DNA from: Mycoplasma anserisalpingitidis
GTDB lineage: Bacteria; Bacillota_I; Bacilli_A; Mycoplasmatales; Metamycoplasmataceae
Assembly (NCBI RefSeq): GCF_007858495.1
Contig: NZ_CP041663.1
Coordinates: 62,001 to 126,000 of the forward strand
Length of the DNA: 64,000 nucleotides
Direction of reading: 5' to 3'
Shown: piece after piece, positions 8,654 to 19,972 of the stretch
How the letters are laid out: every line of letters begins with the position of its first letter
How positions within the stretch are numbered: position 1 is the stretch's first letter
The notes under the pieces: generated by a model
Database searches by the model: none
What the model saw: only the letters and a program-made list of their open reading frames with translations
What the model was told of the DNA's origin: nothing
Made by a program: the position numbers and the translations under genes

Positions 8654-11089
8654 ATGAAATTTAATAAATTTTCCAAATTAATGATTAGTCTTAGTGGATT
8701 AACATCACTAACATCATTAGCAGCTCTATCAGCAGCTTGTTCAAAAGATGATAAAGGTACTAAACCGGTAAATGAGAATAAAGAAATTGTTATTGCAGTT
8801 GATGGTGTTCAAAAAGGAATGTATGACAATGTTATAGCTGAATTTAACAAAACAGAATATCATACAAAATATGGTTACAATATTAAAGTGCTTGAAAAAG
8901 ATGTATGATCAGCACTTGATGCAAGTACTGTTGGTGCAACAGATACTAAAGCAGTTCCAGATTTATTCTACGGACCAAATGACAGAGTTACAACTTCAGT
9001 GCAAGATAATGTTGTAGTTGATTTAAATGAATTCTTAAAAACAACAAAATACAAAGATACAAATATTTGGAGAGTAATTCTTGGTGATCAAGCATCACAA
9101 AAATTAATTGACGAATTAGTTGAATTCGGTTCAGTTAATGGAATTAAAGGCGATAATATTACTTCTAAATTTGTTGCTTTAAGACACAACCAAGAAGGTA
9201 TTGTTATGGCTTCTAACAAGTCAATGGATGAAGTTAGAAAACAATTAGCAAATCCAGATACAAACTCAATGGTTGAATTAGTTGAAGCTGGTGAGGCTTT
9301 CTTCAGAATTCAAGATTTATGATATGGTAATGGTGTTTTAGCTGGTGTATTTGACAAACTAAAATCTGATAATCCAGAAAATAAAAATTATGATAATTTA
9401 ATGGCTAAAATTCTTTACTCTTTAGGAGCAAAAATTACTACTGGATTTAACGGAAGTGAATCTAATAAAATACCTCAAGAAATTAAAGATGCTTACAAAG
9501 AAGGTGCTTATACAGCAGCTAGATTAGTATATCCAATTTTTGATGCGGTATACAACAAAAATGATTCTGAATATGAACAAACAGTTTGAGCTAAAAAAGG
9601 TATTAACCGTGAAACACTTAAATCATTATTAAATGCAGACATGGGTCAAGTTCAAAATACTGTATGAAACTTACTAAAAGAAGGAAAAATCAGTTATGCA
9701 CTTGTTGGAACATGAGATATTCAAAATACTCAAAAAACTGCAAATGCTAATACATTCTTTAACGCAATTAATGTAACTGATGATTACAAATATTTACAAG
9801 CACCAGGATCATGATCATACATGATTAACATAAGAAATAATGCTTATTCAGCGCTTCGTAGAGAAGCTATTGTTGAAATATTAAAATTAATTTACCAACC
9901 AAAAAGCTGATTAGAGTATTACAAACAAGATTCAAAAATTCCATTTATTGAATCACAAAAACAACAACTTGTAAAAGATGCTAATGATTTTAGTAACCCA
10001 GAATTTAATAGATTAATGAATTCTGTTAAAGAACATCTTGGATATGAATCATTAGAAGAGTTTTCAAAAGCATTTGAAAAATACAAAACAAAATACTCAA
10101 TTAGTAAAGAAAAAACATTCCAATCTTCAATGTGACAAAAAGTTCCTACAACTGCTGATGCATCAGAGAAAATGCTTTTAGATAAATATGCTTCAGTTGA
10201 AGGTTTTGCTGAAAAAGTTAAAACTGTATTCACAGATAAATCTGAAACTGGTTCTGTATTAGGATTAAGAGATTTAATTAAAGACATTTTTGCAATTGAA
10301 TTTGACGAAGAATCAAGTTCAGAAAACAAAAAATGACTTGAAAGTTGAAAATTATCACCTAGCGTATTTAAGTCAACACCAAGTGAAATTTTCGGTTCAT
10401 TAGCTGACGGTGGTGGATACCATGTTAGAAAGATAGAAGCATTTATCTTAGGAGCTAATGGTGATAATGGTGGTGAAGTCGATGCTTTAATTCAAAAAAT
10501 AAAAGATGCTATTAGCGAAAATAAATTAGAAAGTATTTATGCTGAAGCTATTGCTAACGCTAAGAAATTAGCAAGTTATTCTGCTAATAAAGCTTCTGAT
10601 GAAGTTATTGAATTAAGAGTAAGACAAGCATTAAATAACTATGTTTACGATGCTAAAGTTCAATTAGTAACAGCTGAAATTGTTGAACAATCAAAAGTTA
10701 ATAAAAAAGACGGTTCATTAAGTGATTGAACTCTTCAACAAACTGCTACAGTTTATGAAGAATTGAGTAAACTTGACAGTGTTGGAAAAATTATGGATGT
10801 TATTTCATCAGCAAAAACACTTCAAGATAATGGTTTAGGAATATTCACAACTCAAGTAAATCGTGTGGATAATGGTAACCCACAATTCGAAAAATTATGA
10901 GTTCTTTGAAACGATAGAACATTTGGTTCACAAAACTCATATCAAGCTATTTACGATGCTGATAAAGATAAAAATGTAACTGTAGATGAATTTAAGGAAG
11001 CTATTTACCAAAAATTAGGAAGCTTATTCATCGAAACTGCTAAAACTATTGAAAATTCTCAAGGTTCAACAGTTATTACATTTAGCTAA
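8654..11089 (+). CDS. Maltodextrin ABC transporter substrate-binding lipoprotein (extra long)
   Basis: This 811-aa lipoprotein has a signal peptide ending in LSAAC (Cys at about residue 30), so it is anchored on the outer face of the membrane. The start at 8654 is preferred because AAGGAGA precedes it directly. Residues ~40-480 follow the type-1 extracellular solute-binding pattern, including V-D-G-V-Q-K-G-M-Y near the N-terminus and a Q-A-P-G-S-W-S-Y segment near residue 385 typical of maltose/maltodextrin binders. The protein is about twice the usual MalE length. The last ~300 residues are extra and contain a perfect EF-hand-like calcium loop (DADKDKNVTVDE, residues 768-779). Many TGA codons encode Trp, fitting a protein that stacks aromatic rings on sugars. 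It is followed by permease genes. Confidence 0.82.
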
Positions 11090-11103
11090 TCATTAATTTA
11101 AAT

Positions 11104-11622
11104 ATGAATTTCTATAAAAAACTAAAAAGAAACATAACCAAACGAGAATTTTATCTTTATCTTAGTGGAATTGCATTTATTTGTTTTGTTTCTATATTTT
11201 GAATTACTTCATTCTTTGTCTTTCCAATTGAAAAACCACAGATCAATGATCCAAGTTTATCTAAAGAAGAAATTCAAAAACTAGCAGAACAATATTTAAA
11301 TAATTTTGCTTTGTCCAAAATATTGTCATATATCGCTAACTCATTAATACTTATCTTTTTCCTAATTTATATTATTTTGCTAAGAGGTAAACTTAGTTGC
11401 GGTTATGGTTTCTATATAGCTTTTATAATAATATTTATTATATTAATAGGAATTCCATTTATACAATGAGAACAAATAACAACAAGCCAAAAATCCCTTG
11501 GCTTGTTGTTATCATTAGGCAATTTATTTGTCGCAATTTCACTAGCAGTTTATATGTTTATCTTATATAGAGATAGACGAATTCAAGAATTTGAATTTAT
11601 AAGAAATAAAGGAAGGAGATAG
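11104..11622 (+). CDS. Small four-TM protein in the mal operon
   Basis: This is a 172-aa protein of unknown family, starting 14 nt after the binding-protein stop. Hydrophobic segments lie near residues 17-38, 75-97, 103-122 and 134-155. An extracytosolic loop of ~35 polar residues containing PQINDPSLSKEE separates the first two. The C-terminus is basic. Its last codons (GGAAGGAGATAG) double as the Shine-Dalgarno sequence of the malF-like gene, so the two are tightly coupled. The layout resembles the proteins at 8188 and 16768, though I see no clear sequence identity. An accessory membrane component of the importer is an inference. Confidence 0.7.
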
Positions 11623-11625
11623 TTT

Positions 11626-14607
11626 ATGGATAATTTGAAGTTGTATAACTGATACGGTGAAGAGTTTGACTTAATTGTTCCAGAAATTGGAAGTAATTTA
11701 AAAGCATATAAACACAACACCAGAAACATTTATACAAGAACAGTTGACAAAATAAACTTAAGAAATAAAATCGAAAAAGATTTATTTCTTAGAGCTAGAT
11801 ACAAAATCAACAGCAATTTAAAAAGAGAATTATCAAGTCATAAAGTAGCCTTTAAAAATAAAACTAAAGTTATTCAAGATTCTACCAAAAGATTAAAACA
11901 TGCTGAAAGTCTACAAAAATTAATAAATTTTGAAATTAATAAAATTCAAAAACAAAAGAAAGACTTACGTGTTTACGCAAAAGATTTCTTAAAATCACTA
12001 GAAAAAACAGCAGATGAAGTATCAAGAAAAAACGTTTTAATAAGTGAATTAATTAACAAAACAAATCTTGAAGAAGCTGAATTATTCAAAAAATATTGCA
12101 TTTTTTCAGTTGCTTTAATTTATTTAAAACTAAGTGAAAAATTTAATCCAGGTGATCAAGTTGATATTAACTTAATAAATCAAACTAAGTTGCATGAATA
12201 TGAAATTAAGTTATTAGATAGTTTAAAAGACAAAAACAAATTTTTCGCTAATTTATTTATTGAATTAGAAAAAACTAGACAAAATCTTCTACTCAAAAAA
12301 CAAAATTTAAAAGAAGAATTAAATAATACTAAAAAGGTTGAAAAAGAGAAATTTTTAGTTGAAAGAAGTAATATAAAACTTCTTGCTAAAAAGAAAATAA
12401 TCGAATTAGAATACGAATACAACCAAAAAATTGAACAACAAAAAGTTGAAGCTAAAAATATTAAGAAACAATCTTTACAAAAAATTAAAGAAAACAAAAA
12501 TAAAATCTTAGAAATTGAAGCGAATAATAAAAACAAAATTAATAAATTAAAATCTACTACTAAACAAAAATTAAAATCAATTAAAAGAATTTATAAACAA
12601 AACTTAAAAATTGAGTTAAGTAAAATAGATGAAATAGTTAGAAAAGAATTTGATCTTTTTGTTGAAAAAACAAAAGAAAATGTTGTTTATGATGAAAAAA
12701 GTAAAAAATTCTTTAATAAATATTTCTTTACTTATGCAAACAAACTTAAAATCAAGAGCGAAGTTAAAAAGTTCATAAAATCTAATTATCTTTCTTCTTG
12801 TGCGGAAGTGCTTAAAAAGACTAGTTATGAGTCACAATTCAAAAAAGTTGAGGCTTCAGCACTTTATGAAAAAGTTATTGAAGATAAAAAAATTAGAGAA
12901 AAATTCATCATCGAACGAATTCAAGCTAAGTACTCAATGTTTCTTTTGAAAGAAAACAACCAACTTAGTAAAGAAAAAATCGAATTTAAAAACCTCAAAA
13001 AAGAACTTAAAAATAATTATAAAAACCAAATTAAAGACCTAAAAAATAGAAAAAGACATAAAGAAATCACTAAACAAGCATTTCAAAACAAAAAAATTGA
13101 ATTTAAGATCGCTTATAAAGAAGCATATAGAGAAGCAATATTAAATTCTGAAGTATTTAAAAATAAAAATATTCTTAAAACACAAAGTTTTAGAAAATAT
13201 GCTGAAAAGAAGATTAATAGAAAACTATATGATTCAAAAATAACTGAAGCACAAAAATCTATACCGCTTGAATGTATTAAAAATCTTAGATATTATTCAC
13301 TAATTCTTGGATTAATTTTACCTGGTATACCTGAAATATTATTCTTTAAACAAAGACTTAAAGGAATCTTATTATTTATCGGTGCTATTATAGTTTGAAC
13401 CTTAATAGTTCCATTCTCTCTTGGTGCATACTGAAGCAAGATGAATGGTATCCCTGGTCTATATGACTTAGGTAAAGGAATAATGGATGTTGATAAAGGA
13501 ATTCTTCCTGATGCACGTTATTACCTTTTTGGAGCTGTTATTTCTATTTTAGCAATGATATTTGCAATTATTTACTTAGTGATTTGTTCAGTTTCGGCAT
13601 TTAGAGTAGCGAAATCACTAGAACAAGGTTCTAGACCTTCTAACTGAACTCATACAAAACGTTGAATGAAAACGGGTGGATTCCCTTGAATGATTTCAAT
13701 TGGTGGTTGAGTATTAATGATTTTTATTGTTGCTGCCCCAATTATCACAAGTGTTCTACTTTCATTCACTAACTATGGATATCAACACCAAGCTCCTACG
13801 CAAGCTGTTGATTGAGTAGGTCTAAAACAATGAGGACTTTGATGAGTTTTCAGAACAAATAATTTATTCTTATCATTAAGCAGAGTTATTAGTTGAACAA
13901 TAATTTGAACAATTGCTTCAACTTTAATTCCTATAACTCTTGGAATTGTTATTGCTATTTTAGCTAATAACCCTAGAATTAAAGGAAGAAAAATTTTTAG
14001 AGTTATCTTTATTTTACCTTGAGCAATTCCAGCATTTATTACAATTATGTTCTTGAGAAACGCATTCCAAGGTGGTGAATATGGATATATGAATAGTGTA
14101 TTAATGTGACTTGGAATCTTAAGTAAAAGTAAAAACTGATTATATGAAATTGACACAGCAAGAGCATTAGTTATTTTAGTACAAACATGAATTGGTTATG
14201 CTTGAATCTTCATGTTGGTAACCGGAAATCTTCAATCTATTCCTAGGGATATTTATGAAGCTGCTAGTGTTGATGGAGCAAAAGGAAAAGATGTGTTTCT
14301 TAAGATTACCTTACCTTCGCTTCTTCTTTCAATTGCTCCAATGTTAATTGGTCAATTCGTTGGTGCATTTAACAACTTTACAACAATCAGTTTATTCACT
14401 GGTGGTGGTCCAGATTACGCTAACCCAACTGCTTTTGGTGAAGCATCTACAGATATTATTATTTCATGAGTTTATAAATTAACTACTGGTGCAGTAAAAA
14501 TTGAAGGTAACCAAGCCTTTGCTGCAGCATTAACTACTTTTGCCTCAATATTTAGTATCGCTATTGCTGCAAAAGGATTTATTAAATCAATGTCAAGGAG
14601 GGATTAA
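11626..14607 (+). CDS. MalF-type permease with a ~550-residue coiled-coil extension
   Basis: This 993-aa protein is one uninterrupted frame once TGA is read as Trp. Residues 1 to ~550 are extremely rich in Lys, Glu, Asn and Ile with long heptad-like helices and no membrane segment. From about residue 553 on there are eight or so hydrophobic segments. The ABC-importer EAA loop is clear near residue 880 (EAASVDGAKGKDVFLKITLP), and a GGGPDYANPT segment typical of MalF follows. Ordinary MalF is ~430-510 aa, and its N-terminus does not carry such a domain. The extension should lie in the cytosol. The stop overlaps the malG start (TAATG). Confidence 0.85.
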
Positions 14608-15566
14608 TGTTACTCAAAAGAAAATCTTTTTACAATCAATTAGGTAAAGAAATTCAAAATAGAGTAAAACAAAAACGTTTAGAACCTAAGAGAATTTCAT
14701 TAAACGATTCAGATCAAAAACCTCCTACACCAATTGAAATAGTTTGATTATTTATTAATTATGGAATTTTATTATTCTGATCATTAATAATTTTATTCCC
14801 GATTGTTTCGCTTATTATTTCAGCGTTTAACGTTGCCAATAGTCGTATTATTTCTGTATATCCATTTAAATTTGGATGAGATAACTTCGAGTACTTATTT
14901 TATAGTGAAAGAAGTTATTTCCTAACATGATACGGAAACACAATCTTTATTGCTGTTTTAACAATGATTATCTCAACAATCTTTGTTGCATTAAACGGTT
15001 ATGCTTATTCAAGATTTAAATTTGCTGGTTCAAAACACTCATTAACAATCATTATGCTTCTTCAAATGATTCCGGCTACCAGTTCGCTTATTTGTTTATA
15101 CATTTTAGTTGGACTCGGTGAAAGTATTGGTTTAAGCCCTAAAATTATGTTAGTCTTAATTTATAGTGGTGGGGCAATTGCATCAAATACTTTTATGTTA
15201 AAAAGCTATCTTGATACCCTTTCAACTGAGCTTGATGATTCAGGAAAAGTTGATGGTTGTTCAAACTGAGGACTATTCTTTAAAATTTTAGTACCTGTTA
15301 TTAGACCTGCTCTAATTATGGTTGCGCTTTGATCATTCTTAACTCCATTTACTGATGTTATCTTACCTAAGTTTGTTTTAAGAACTCAAGCCGAAAAAAC
15401 TTTAGCTGTTGGATTAGATACATTCATTAACACTGACAGTAAATATGTTAACGCTGGTGCTTATGGTGCTGGTTCATTACTAGCTTCACTTCCAGCATTC
15501 TGCTTATTTATGTACTTGCAAAAATACATAGTGGGTGGTTTAAGTGATGGAGCCGTGAAAGGATAA
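14607..15566 (+). CDS. MalG-type maltodextrin permease
   Basis: This 319-aa inner-membrane permease is the partner of the MalF-type protein. It has a basic N-terminal tail of ~45 residues and six membrane segments. The EAA-type loop near residue 220 is degenerate (E-L-D-D-S-G-K-V-D-G-C-S) but keeps the Gly that contacts MalK. Several TGA codons encode Trp. The start is the ATG overlapping the preceding stop, with AAGGAGGGA just upstream. The usual MalG length is ~280-300 aa. It sits directly before malK, which completes the MalFGK2-type importer. Confidence 0.88.
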
Positions 15567-15569
15567 TTT

Positions 15570-16766
15570 ATGAAAAAAGAATTATTAGAAAATATTGATA
15601 TAGAACAAGATTTTGATTTAGAAACAGTTGATTTAGATAAATTAATTAATGAAGTTGGGGAAGTTTCAAAAACTACTAATGGTGCTCACATTAAATTAGT
15701 AAATCTTTCTAAAAAGTATGAAGGAAATGAAAAATATACTTTAGAAAACATAAATCTTGAAATTAAACCAGGAACATTCTGTATTTTTCTAGGACCTTCA
15801 GGTTGTGGTAAAACTACTTTATTAAGAATGATTGCCGGACTTAACTCAATTACTAAAGGTGATTTACTTTTCAATGATAAACGTTACAATAACCTTTTAC
15901 CTAATGAAAGAAACATAGCTATGGTTTTCCAATCATATGCTCTTTATCCACACATGAATGTTTACAATAATATCTCTTTTGGTCTTAAAATAGCTAAGGA
16001 ACGTAAAGATATTATTGACCGTAGAGTTAAAGATGTTGCAAAAATCTTAAAAATTGATGACTATTTATATAGAAAACCTAGAGATCTTTCTGGAGGACAA
16101 CGTCAAAGAGTTGCTATTGGTAGAGCTATTGCTAGAAAACCACTTGTTTTCTTAATGGATGAACCGCTTTCAAACCTTGACGCGAAACTTCGTGAAAACA
16201 TGCGTCGTGAAATCGTTAATATTCATAGAATGCTTAACACTACAAGTATTTATGTTACACACGACCAATTAGAAGCTATGACCATGGGTGATCAAATTGT
16301 AGTATTTAATGATGGTAAAATCCAACAAAGCGGAACTGGTCGTGATTTATATTTTAGACCAGCTAATTTATTCGTTGCTACATTTATTGGTTCACCTACA
16401 ATGAATATTATTGAAGGATTTTTTGAAGAAAATAAATTTATTTCTTTTGATAAACAAATTTCAATCGACATTGAAAATGCTCACAGAAAAAATATAACTA
16501 ATTCACAAAAAATTTCTATTGGATACCGTTCTGAAGATATTAAACTTCATAAAAAATCTACTAAAAATACTATCAAAGGTAAAATTACTAACATTGAATT
16601 AATTGGTAAAGATCAATTGGTTGCAGTTAAACTCTCAGGTGATGTTGAAATTATCGCTAACTGTAGTAATGACATGGAATTTGAATTATTTAGTGAAATT
16701 TTCGTTGAATTTAATACTCAAAAAGCACATATTTTCAACTCAGAAACAACTTTAAGAATTAATTAA
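15570..16766 (+). CDS. Maltodextrin import ATP-binding protein (MalK/MsmK type)
   Basis: This 398-aa ATPase of the CUT1 sugar-importer family carries all nucleotide-binding motifs: Walker A GPSGCGKTT (around residue 75), Q-loop FQSYALYPHM, signature LSGGQRQRVAIGRAIA, Walker B VFLMDEPLSNLDAKLR and an H-switch YVTHDQLEAMTMGD. A regulatory beta-rich (TOBE/MalK-type) domain follows from about residue 275. About 45 extra acidic residues precede the usual N-terminus. In other bacteria such ATPases can energise several sugar importers. It starts 3 nt after malG and contains no in-frame TGA. Confidence 0.93.
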   Translation: MKKELLENIDIEQDFDLETVDLDKLINEVGEVSKTTNGAHIKLVNLSKKYEGNEKYTLENINLEIKPGTFCIFLGPSGCGKTTLLRMIAGLNSITKGDLLFNDKRYNNLLPNERNIAMVFQSYALYPHMNVYNNISFGLKIAKERKDIIDRRVKDVAKILKIDDYLYRKPRDLSGGQRQRVAIGRAIARKPLVFLMDEPLSNLDAKLRENMRREIVNIHRMLNTTSIYVTHDQLEAMTMGDQIVVFNDGKIQQSGTGRDLYFRPANLFVATFIGSPTMNIIEGFFEENKFISFDKQISIDIENAHRKNITNSQKISIGYRSEDIKLHKKSTKNTIKGKITNIELIGKDQLVAVKLSGDVEIIANCSNDMEFELFSEIFVEFNTQKAHIFNSETTLRIN

Positions 16767-16767
16767 T

Positions 16768-17367
16768 ATGAAAAATTATTTTTCAAGAAAAATTACTGTG
16801 ATTTTAGTTTCTATAATTTCGTTAGCTGTTGCAGTAATTTACATCAATTTATTCTTTAGACTTCACAATAGAATTGATTATGAATTCGATTGACTAAGAA
16901 AAAATCTTACTGAAGTAGAACCAGAAGAATTGTTAAAAAACATTGAGTATAATTCAACAACTTATCAACTTAGATATTTAACAACTATTTTTGGTTCAAT
17001 TATTGTTTGCGCTTCTTTAATTATATTTACAATTAGTAACACCATTATTTATGGATTATTCAGTGATAAATTCAATGGAAGTAATTTATATAAATACATC
17101 TTGTATTTAATTACAATAATTTTAGTTGTTATGTTCATCTACTTGACTTTACAACCTCAAGAATTAGTTGTACAAGTTAAAAAAGAACTTGGCGGAACTG
17201 AATTCTGAGTTAATGTTTATAGTGATAAAATTCCATATTATGATGCATTTAGCGGATTTGCTTTAAGTTTTATTCTTTTAGTACTTACATTTATTTCAAA
17301 AAGTTCATTCGGATATCTTAAAAAAGACATAATTCTTGCTAAGAAATTCAAAGAAATTAATAATTAA
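16768..17367 (+). CDS. Small four-TM protein, last gene of the mal importer operon
   Basis: This is a 199-aa protein of unknown family, starting 1 nt after the malK stop. Hydrophobic segments lie near residues 10-30, 75-98, 112-130 and 158-178. A polar loop of ~45 residues rich in Glu and Asn (containing LTEVEPEELLKNIEYN) sits between the first two, and a second polar loop precedes the last. The C-terminus is basic (KKDIILAKKFKEINN). The operon ends in a hairpin right after it. It shares its topology, not obvious sequence, with the proteins at 8188 and 11104. Confidence 0.7.
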
Positions 17368-17374
17368 TACAATT

Positions 17375-17400
17375 GCTGGCAAATTTATTTGTCAGCTTTT
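17375..17400 (+). terminator. Terminator of the mal importer operon
   Basis: The 9-bp stem GCTGGCAAA / TTTGTCAGC (one G-T pair) has a 4-nt loop and is followed by TTTTATTTTC. Confidence 0.8.
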
Positions 17401-17405
17401 ATTTT

Positions 17406-17419
17406 CTTAACGTGTCAAG
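17406..17419. promoter_or_regulatory. Candidate operator 2 of the maltodextrin regulon
   Basis: CTTAACGTGTCAAG matches the operator-1 core at 11 of 14 positions and keeps the inverted arms CTT-AC / GT-AAG at the same spacing. It lies 42 bp before the amylase ATG and just upstream of the presumed -10 (TAAAAT at 17449-17454). Confidence 0.55.
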
Positions 17420-17460
17420 ATTAAAAATAAAAGGATAAAAGTTATTGATAAAATTTAATC

Positions 17461-19221
17461 ATGAAAAATTTATCAAAATATGCAGTCGAATTCTACGACA
17501 AAAAATTAAATGAAAATGCTAAAAATATAGCGAATTGAGATAATAAAAAATACGGATACAAAAAAACTTTAGACTATAGAAATTTATGGATTGATGCGCC
17601 TATGGCTCGTCCATTAAAAGAATTTAAACGTAGTGGAGTTATTTATCAAGTACTAATATACAATTTTGCTGATGGAAATAACGATGGTATTGGTGATTTA
17701 ATAGGACTAAAAAACAAATTAGATTATTTTGTTAATCTCGGTGTAGATACTTTACTTCTTAGTCCGATTCACCCTGCAACTTCATATCACGGATATTCAG
17801 TCCTAAATTACTGCGATGTTGCTGAACAACTTGGAGGAATGAAAGCTTTTATTGAATTTTTAAGTTCAGCACATGATAGTGGAATTAAAGTTTATATTGA
17901 TTTAGTATTTAATCACACTTCTTATGAACACCCATGATTCCAAGAGGCGTTATTTGACAATAAAAAATTTGAAGAATATTATGAATTTGATCGTGATCCA
18001 AGCGATAAAGATTTAAGAGTTGATTCTGAATCACACAGAAGAAGATACCCTAATTTAGATACTCCTCTTGGAGGAACAAACAAAAAATACATTGGTAGAT
18101 TTTGAGCTGGGATGCCTGATCTAAATCTTGATAATCCTGATGTCATTGAACAGTTATGTGAAATTCAAAAATTTTGAACAAAAATTGGGGTTGATGGTTT
18201 TAGATATGATGCTTTTTCAGAATTTTTTAGTAGTGAATCTGAAACAAAAAACAATTTTAATGAAGCTAAAATTTTTAGAATGCTTAGAGAAGCTTCAAAT
18301 TCTATAACTGAAAAATATAATATGAATGAAGTATTTATGATTGGTGAATGACTTGCTGATCATAGAAAAGCGATGGAATATTTAACTTACAAAAATAAAA
18401 CTTCACTAAATACTATCTATGATGGTGGAGAACATTTTAAAGACCATGTTGATACAAGGGTAGATTACAAAAAACTTTTAGATATTTGTGAAATGTATCA
18501 AAAAACTTCTAAAGATAGTGTTTGAGTACCGTTTTTAGAAAACCACGACACCAATCGTTGATTAGATGTTTATCGTCGTGAAGTTTCAAAAATTTCTGCT
18601 GATTCAGAAGAGTATTTTACTAATTTAACTAGTGATGAAAAAGATGCTCAAAGAATAGCTCTTTTACAATTATTAATGTTACCGGCCAAACCAATTATTT
18701 ATTATGCAGATGAATTATGTTATTACTCAACGAGAATATTTGATGATCCTGGATTAAGAGAACCACTAAATTGAATTAACGAAAATGAGAACTGTGCTAT
18801 TGTTGAAAAGAAAATTGATGCAAGTCATGCTAATGTATTTTTAAATATTTCTTCTACAATAGGCAAAGTTGAAAATGTAATCAACGAAGAAGATTCAATT
18901 TATAAAATGATTTCATTAATGAATGAAATAAGACAAAATAACACTTATCTTAAAAAAACTGATCCTAATACAATTCATGATCCCTTTGATTTCGTTGATG
19001 CAGATGACTATAGTAGTGTTATTGTTAGAAGTGAGAATAAAAATAGTAATGAATTTTTACTTTTTGCATTTAACAATCACTTAAATACTAATAAAAGAAT
19101 GGGTAAAATTTCAAGAAAATATCATTTTAAAACATTATACTCTTTCAAAGTAGAAGATCATTCTTGAGGTGTGAATTTACCTAAAAATAGTTGTGTATTA
19201 TATAAACTAACAAGAAAATAA
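17461..19221 (+). CDS. Cytosolic GH13 alpha-amylase-type glucosidase
   Basis: This 586-aa GH13 enzyme hydrolyses alpha-1,4 bonds of imported maltodextrins. It has no signal peptide, so it acts in the cytosol. The calcium loop DGNNDGIGD comes early, and all four GH13 regions follow: DLVFNH (region I), GFRYD with nucleophile Asp250, IGEW with acid/base Glu296, and ENHD with Asp363. A C-terminal beta domain follows. Many TGA codons encode Trp. The region around residues 55-165 is strikingly similar to the surface lipoprotein at 50509-52353, so the two are paralogues. There is no Shine-Dalgarno sequence, and the start is within a few bases of the -10 box. Exact specificity (maltogenic versus endo) cannot be read from the sequence. 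Confidence 0.88.
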
Positions 19222-19248
19222 ATAAAAATTTTGTAAAATATAATTAAT

Positions 19249-19914
19249 ATGAATAAACCTGTAAAGAAAACTCAACAAATAATAAATTACTTAATGGAAT
19301 TAATTCAAAGTAAAAAAATTCCAACAAATAAAATTATGCCTTCTGAACATGCTTTAATGATGAGGTTTAATTGTTCTAGATCTGTTGTGGTTGCGGCCTA
19401 TCAAAAATTAGAAGCATTAGGAGCAATTTACTCTATTAGTAAAAGAGGACATTTTGTAGCTGAAAACTTCCATAATTTGATTAAACCAGTTTCTTATTTA
19501 ATTGGTTGTGACAAACAAACAGTCAAGTTAAGAACAAGAAATTTTGAATTACCAGAGTGAATAATAAATAATCAAATTATTTTTGTTAATGGTGTTGAAA
19601 AATTTCAAAAAGAATATTTTAAAAAAGGTGAACTAGTTGCTGAAGGAGAAATTTATATTTCTGGTAGATATGTCAATCCTGAAACCGAAATTCAAGAGAA
19701 TAAGAGTTTGATCGACTACTTAAATAATTCAGATGGACTAACAAACATTGTCTATAGATTAAATTACGAAAAAGTTAACAAATTCAATCATGAATTTCTA
19801 GTTGTTGTTTCATTTTATGGTTATGATGAAGATAGCATTTCTATAGCTGGAAAATATTATATTAAACCAGAATATTTTACTTTTTATCACCAAGAATTTT
19901 CATTGAATCATTAG
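19249..19914 (+). CDS. GntR-family (HutC/UTRA) transcriptional regulator
   Basis: This 221-aa regulator has an N-terminal winged helix (PSEHALMMRFNCSRSVVVAAYQKLEALG, residues ~27-55, shown here by its key stretch around PSEHAL and CSRSVV). The wing and linker KRGHFVAENF follow. The C-terminal ~140 residues have the UTRA effector-binding pattern that senses sugars or sugar phosphates in the HutC subfamily. Two TGA/Trp positions are included. It lies inside the glucan island between amylase and pullulanase genes. The three palindromes at 8089, 17406 and 19973 are its likely targets. A TATAAT at 19239-19244 lies 4 nt before the ATG, so its own mRNA is probably leaderless, and no operator is visible at its own promoter. 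Confidence 0.9.
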
Positions 19915-19938
19915 TTGCTATAAACTAATGATTTTTTT
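19906..19938 (+). terminator. Terminator of the GntR gene
   Basis: A stem AATCATTAGTT / AACTAATGATT (11 bp, 6-nt loop) is followed by a run of T. The stem overlaps the stop codon. Confidence 0.8.
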
Positions 19939-19972
19939 ACAAAAATACTTATAAACTAGTAGGATCTACACA

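Noticed and set aside
9919-10329. A 136-codon minus-strand ORF inside the binding-protein gene
   Set aside because: It is a shadow of a well-supported lipoprotein gene on the other strand. It has no ribosome site and a Ser/Phe/Leu-rich composition typical of antisense frames.
12180-12536. A 118-codon minus-strand hydrophobic ORF opposite the malF coiled coil
   Set aside because: Lys/Glu-rich helices give Phe/Leu/Ser-rich antisense frames, so the hydrophobicity is an artefact.
14212-15269. Separate short permease-like ORFs within the malF and malG region
   Set aside because: They are pieces of one frame each, interrupted only by TGA. Reading TGA as Trp gives intact MalF and MalG proteins with the expected motifs.
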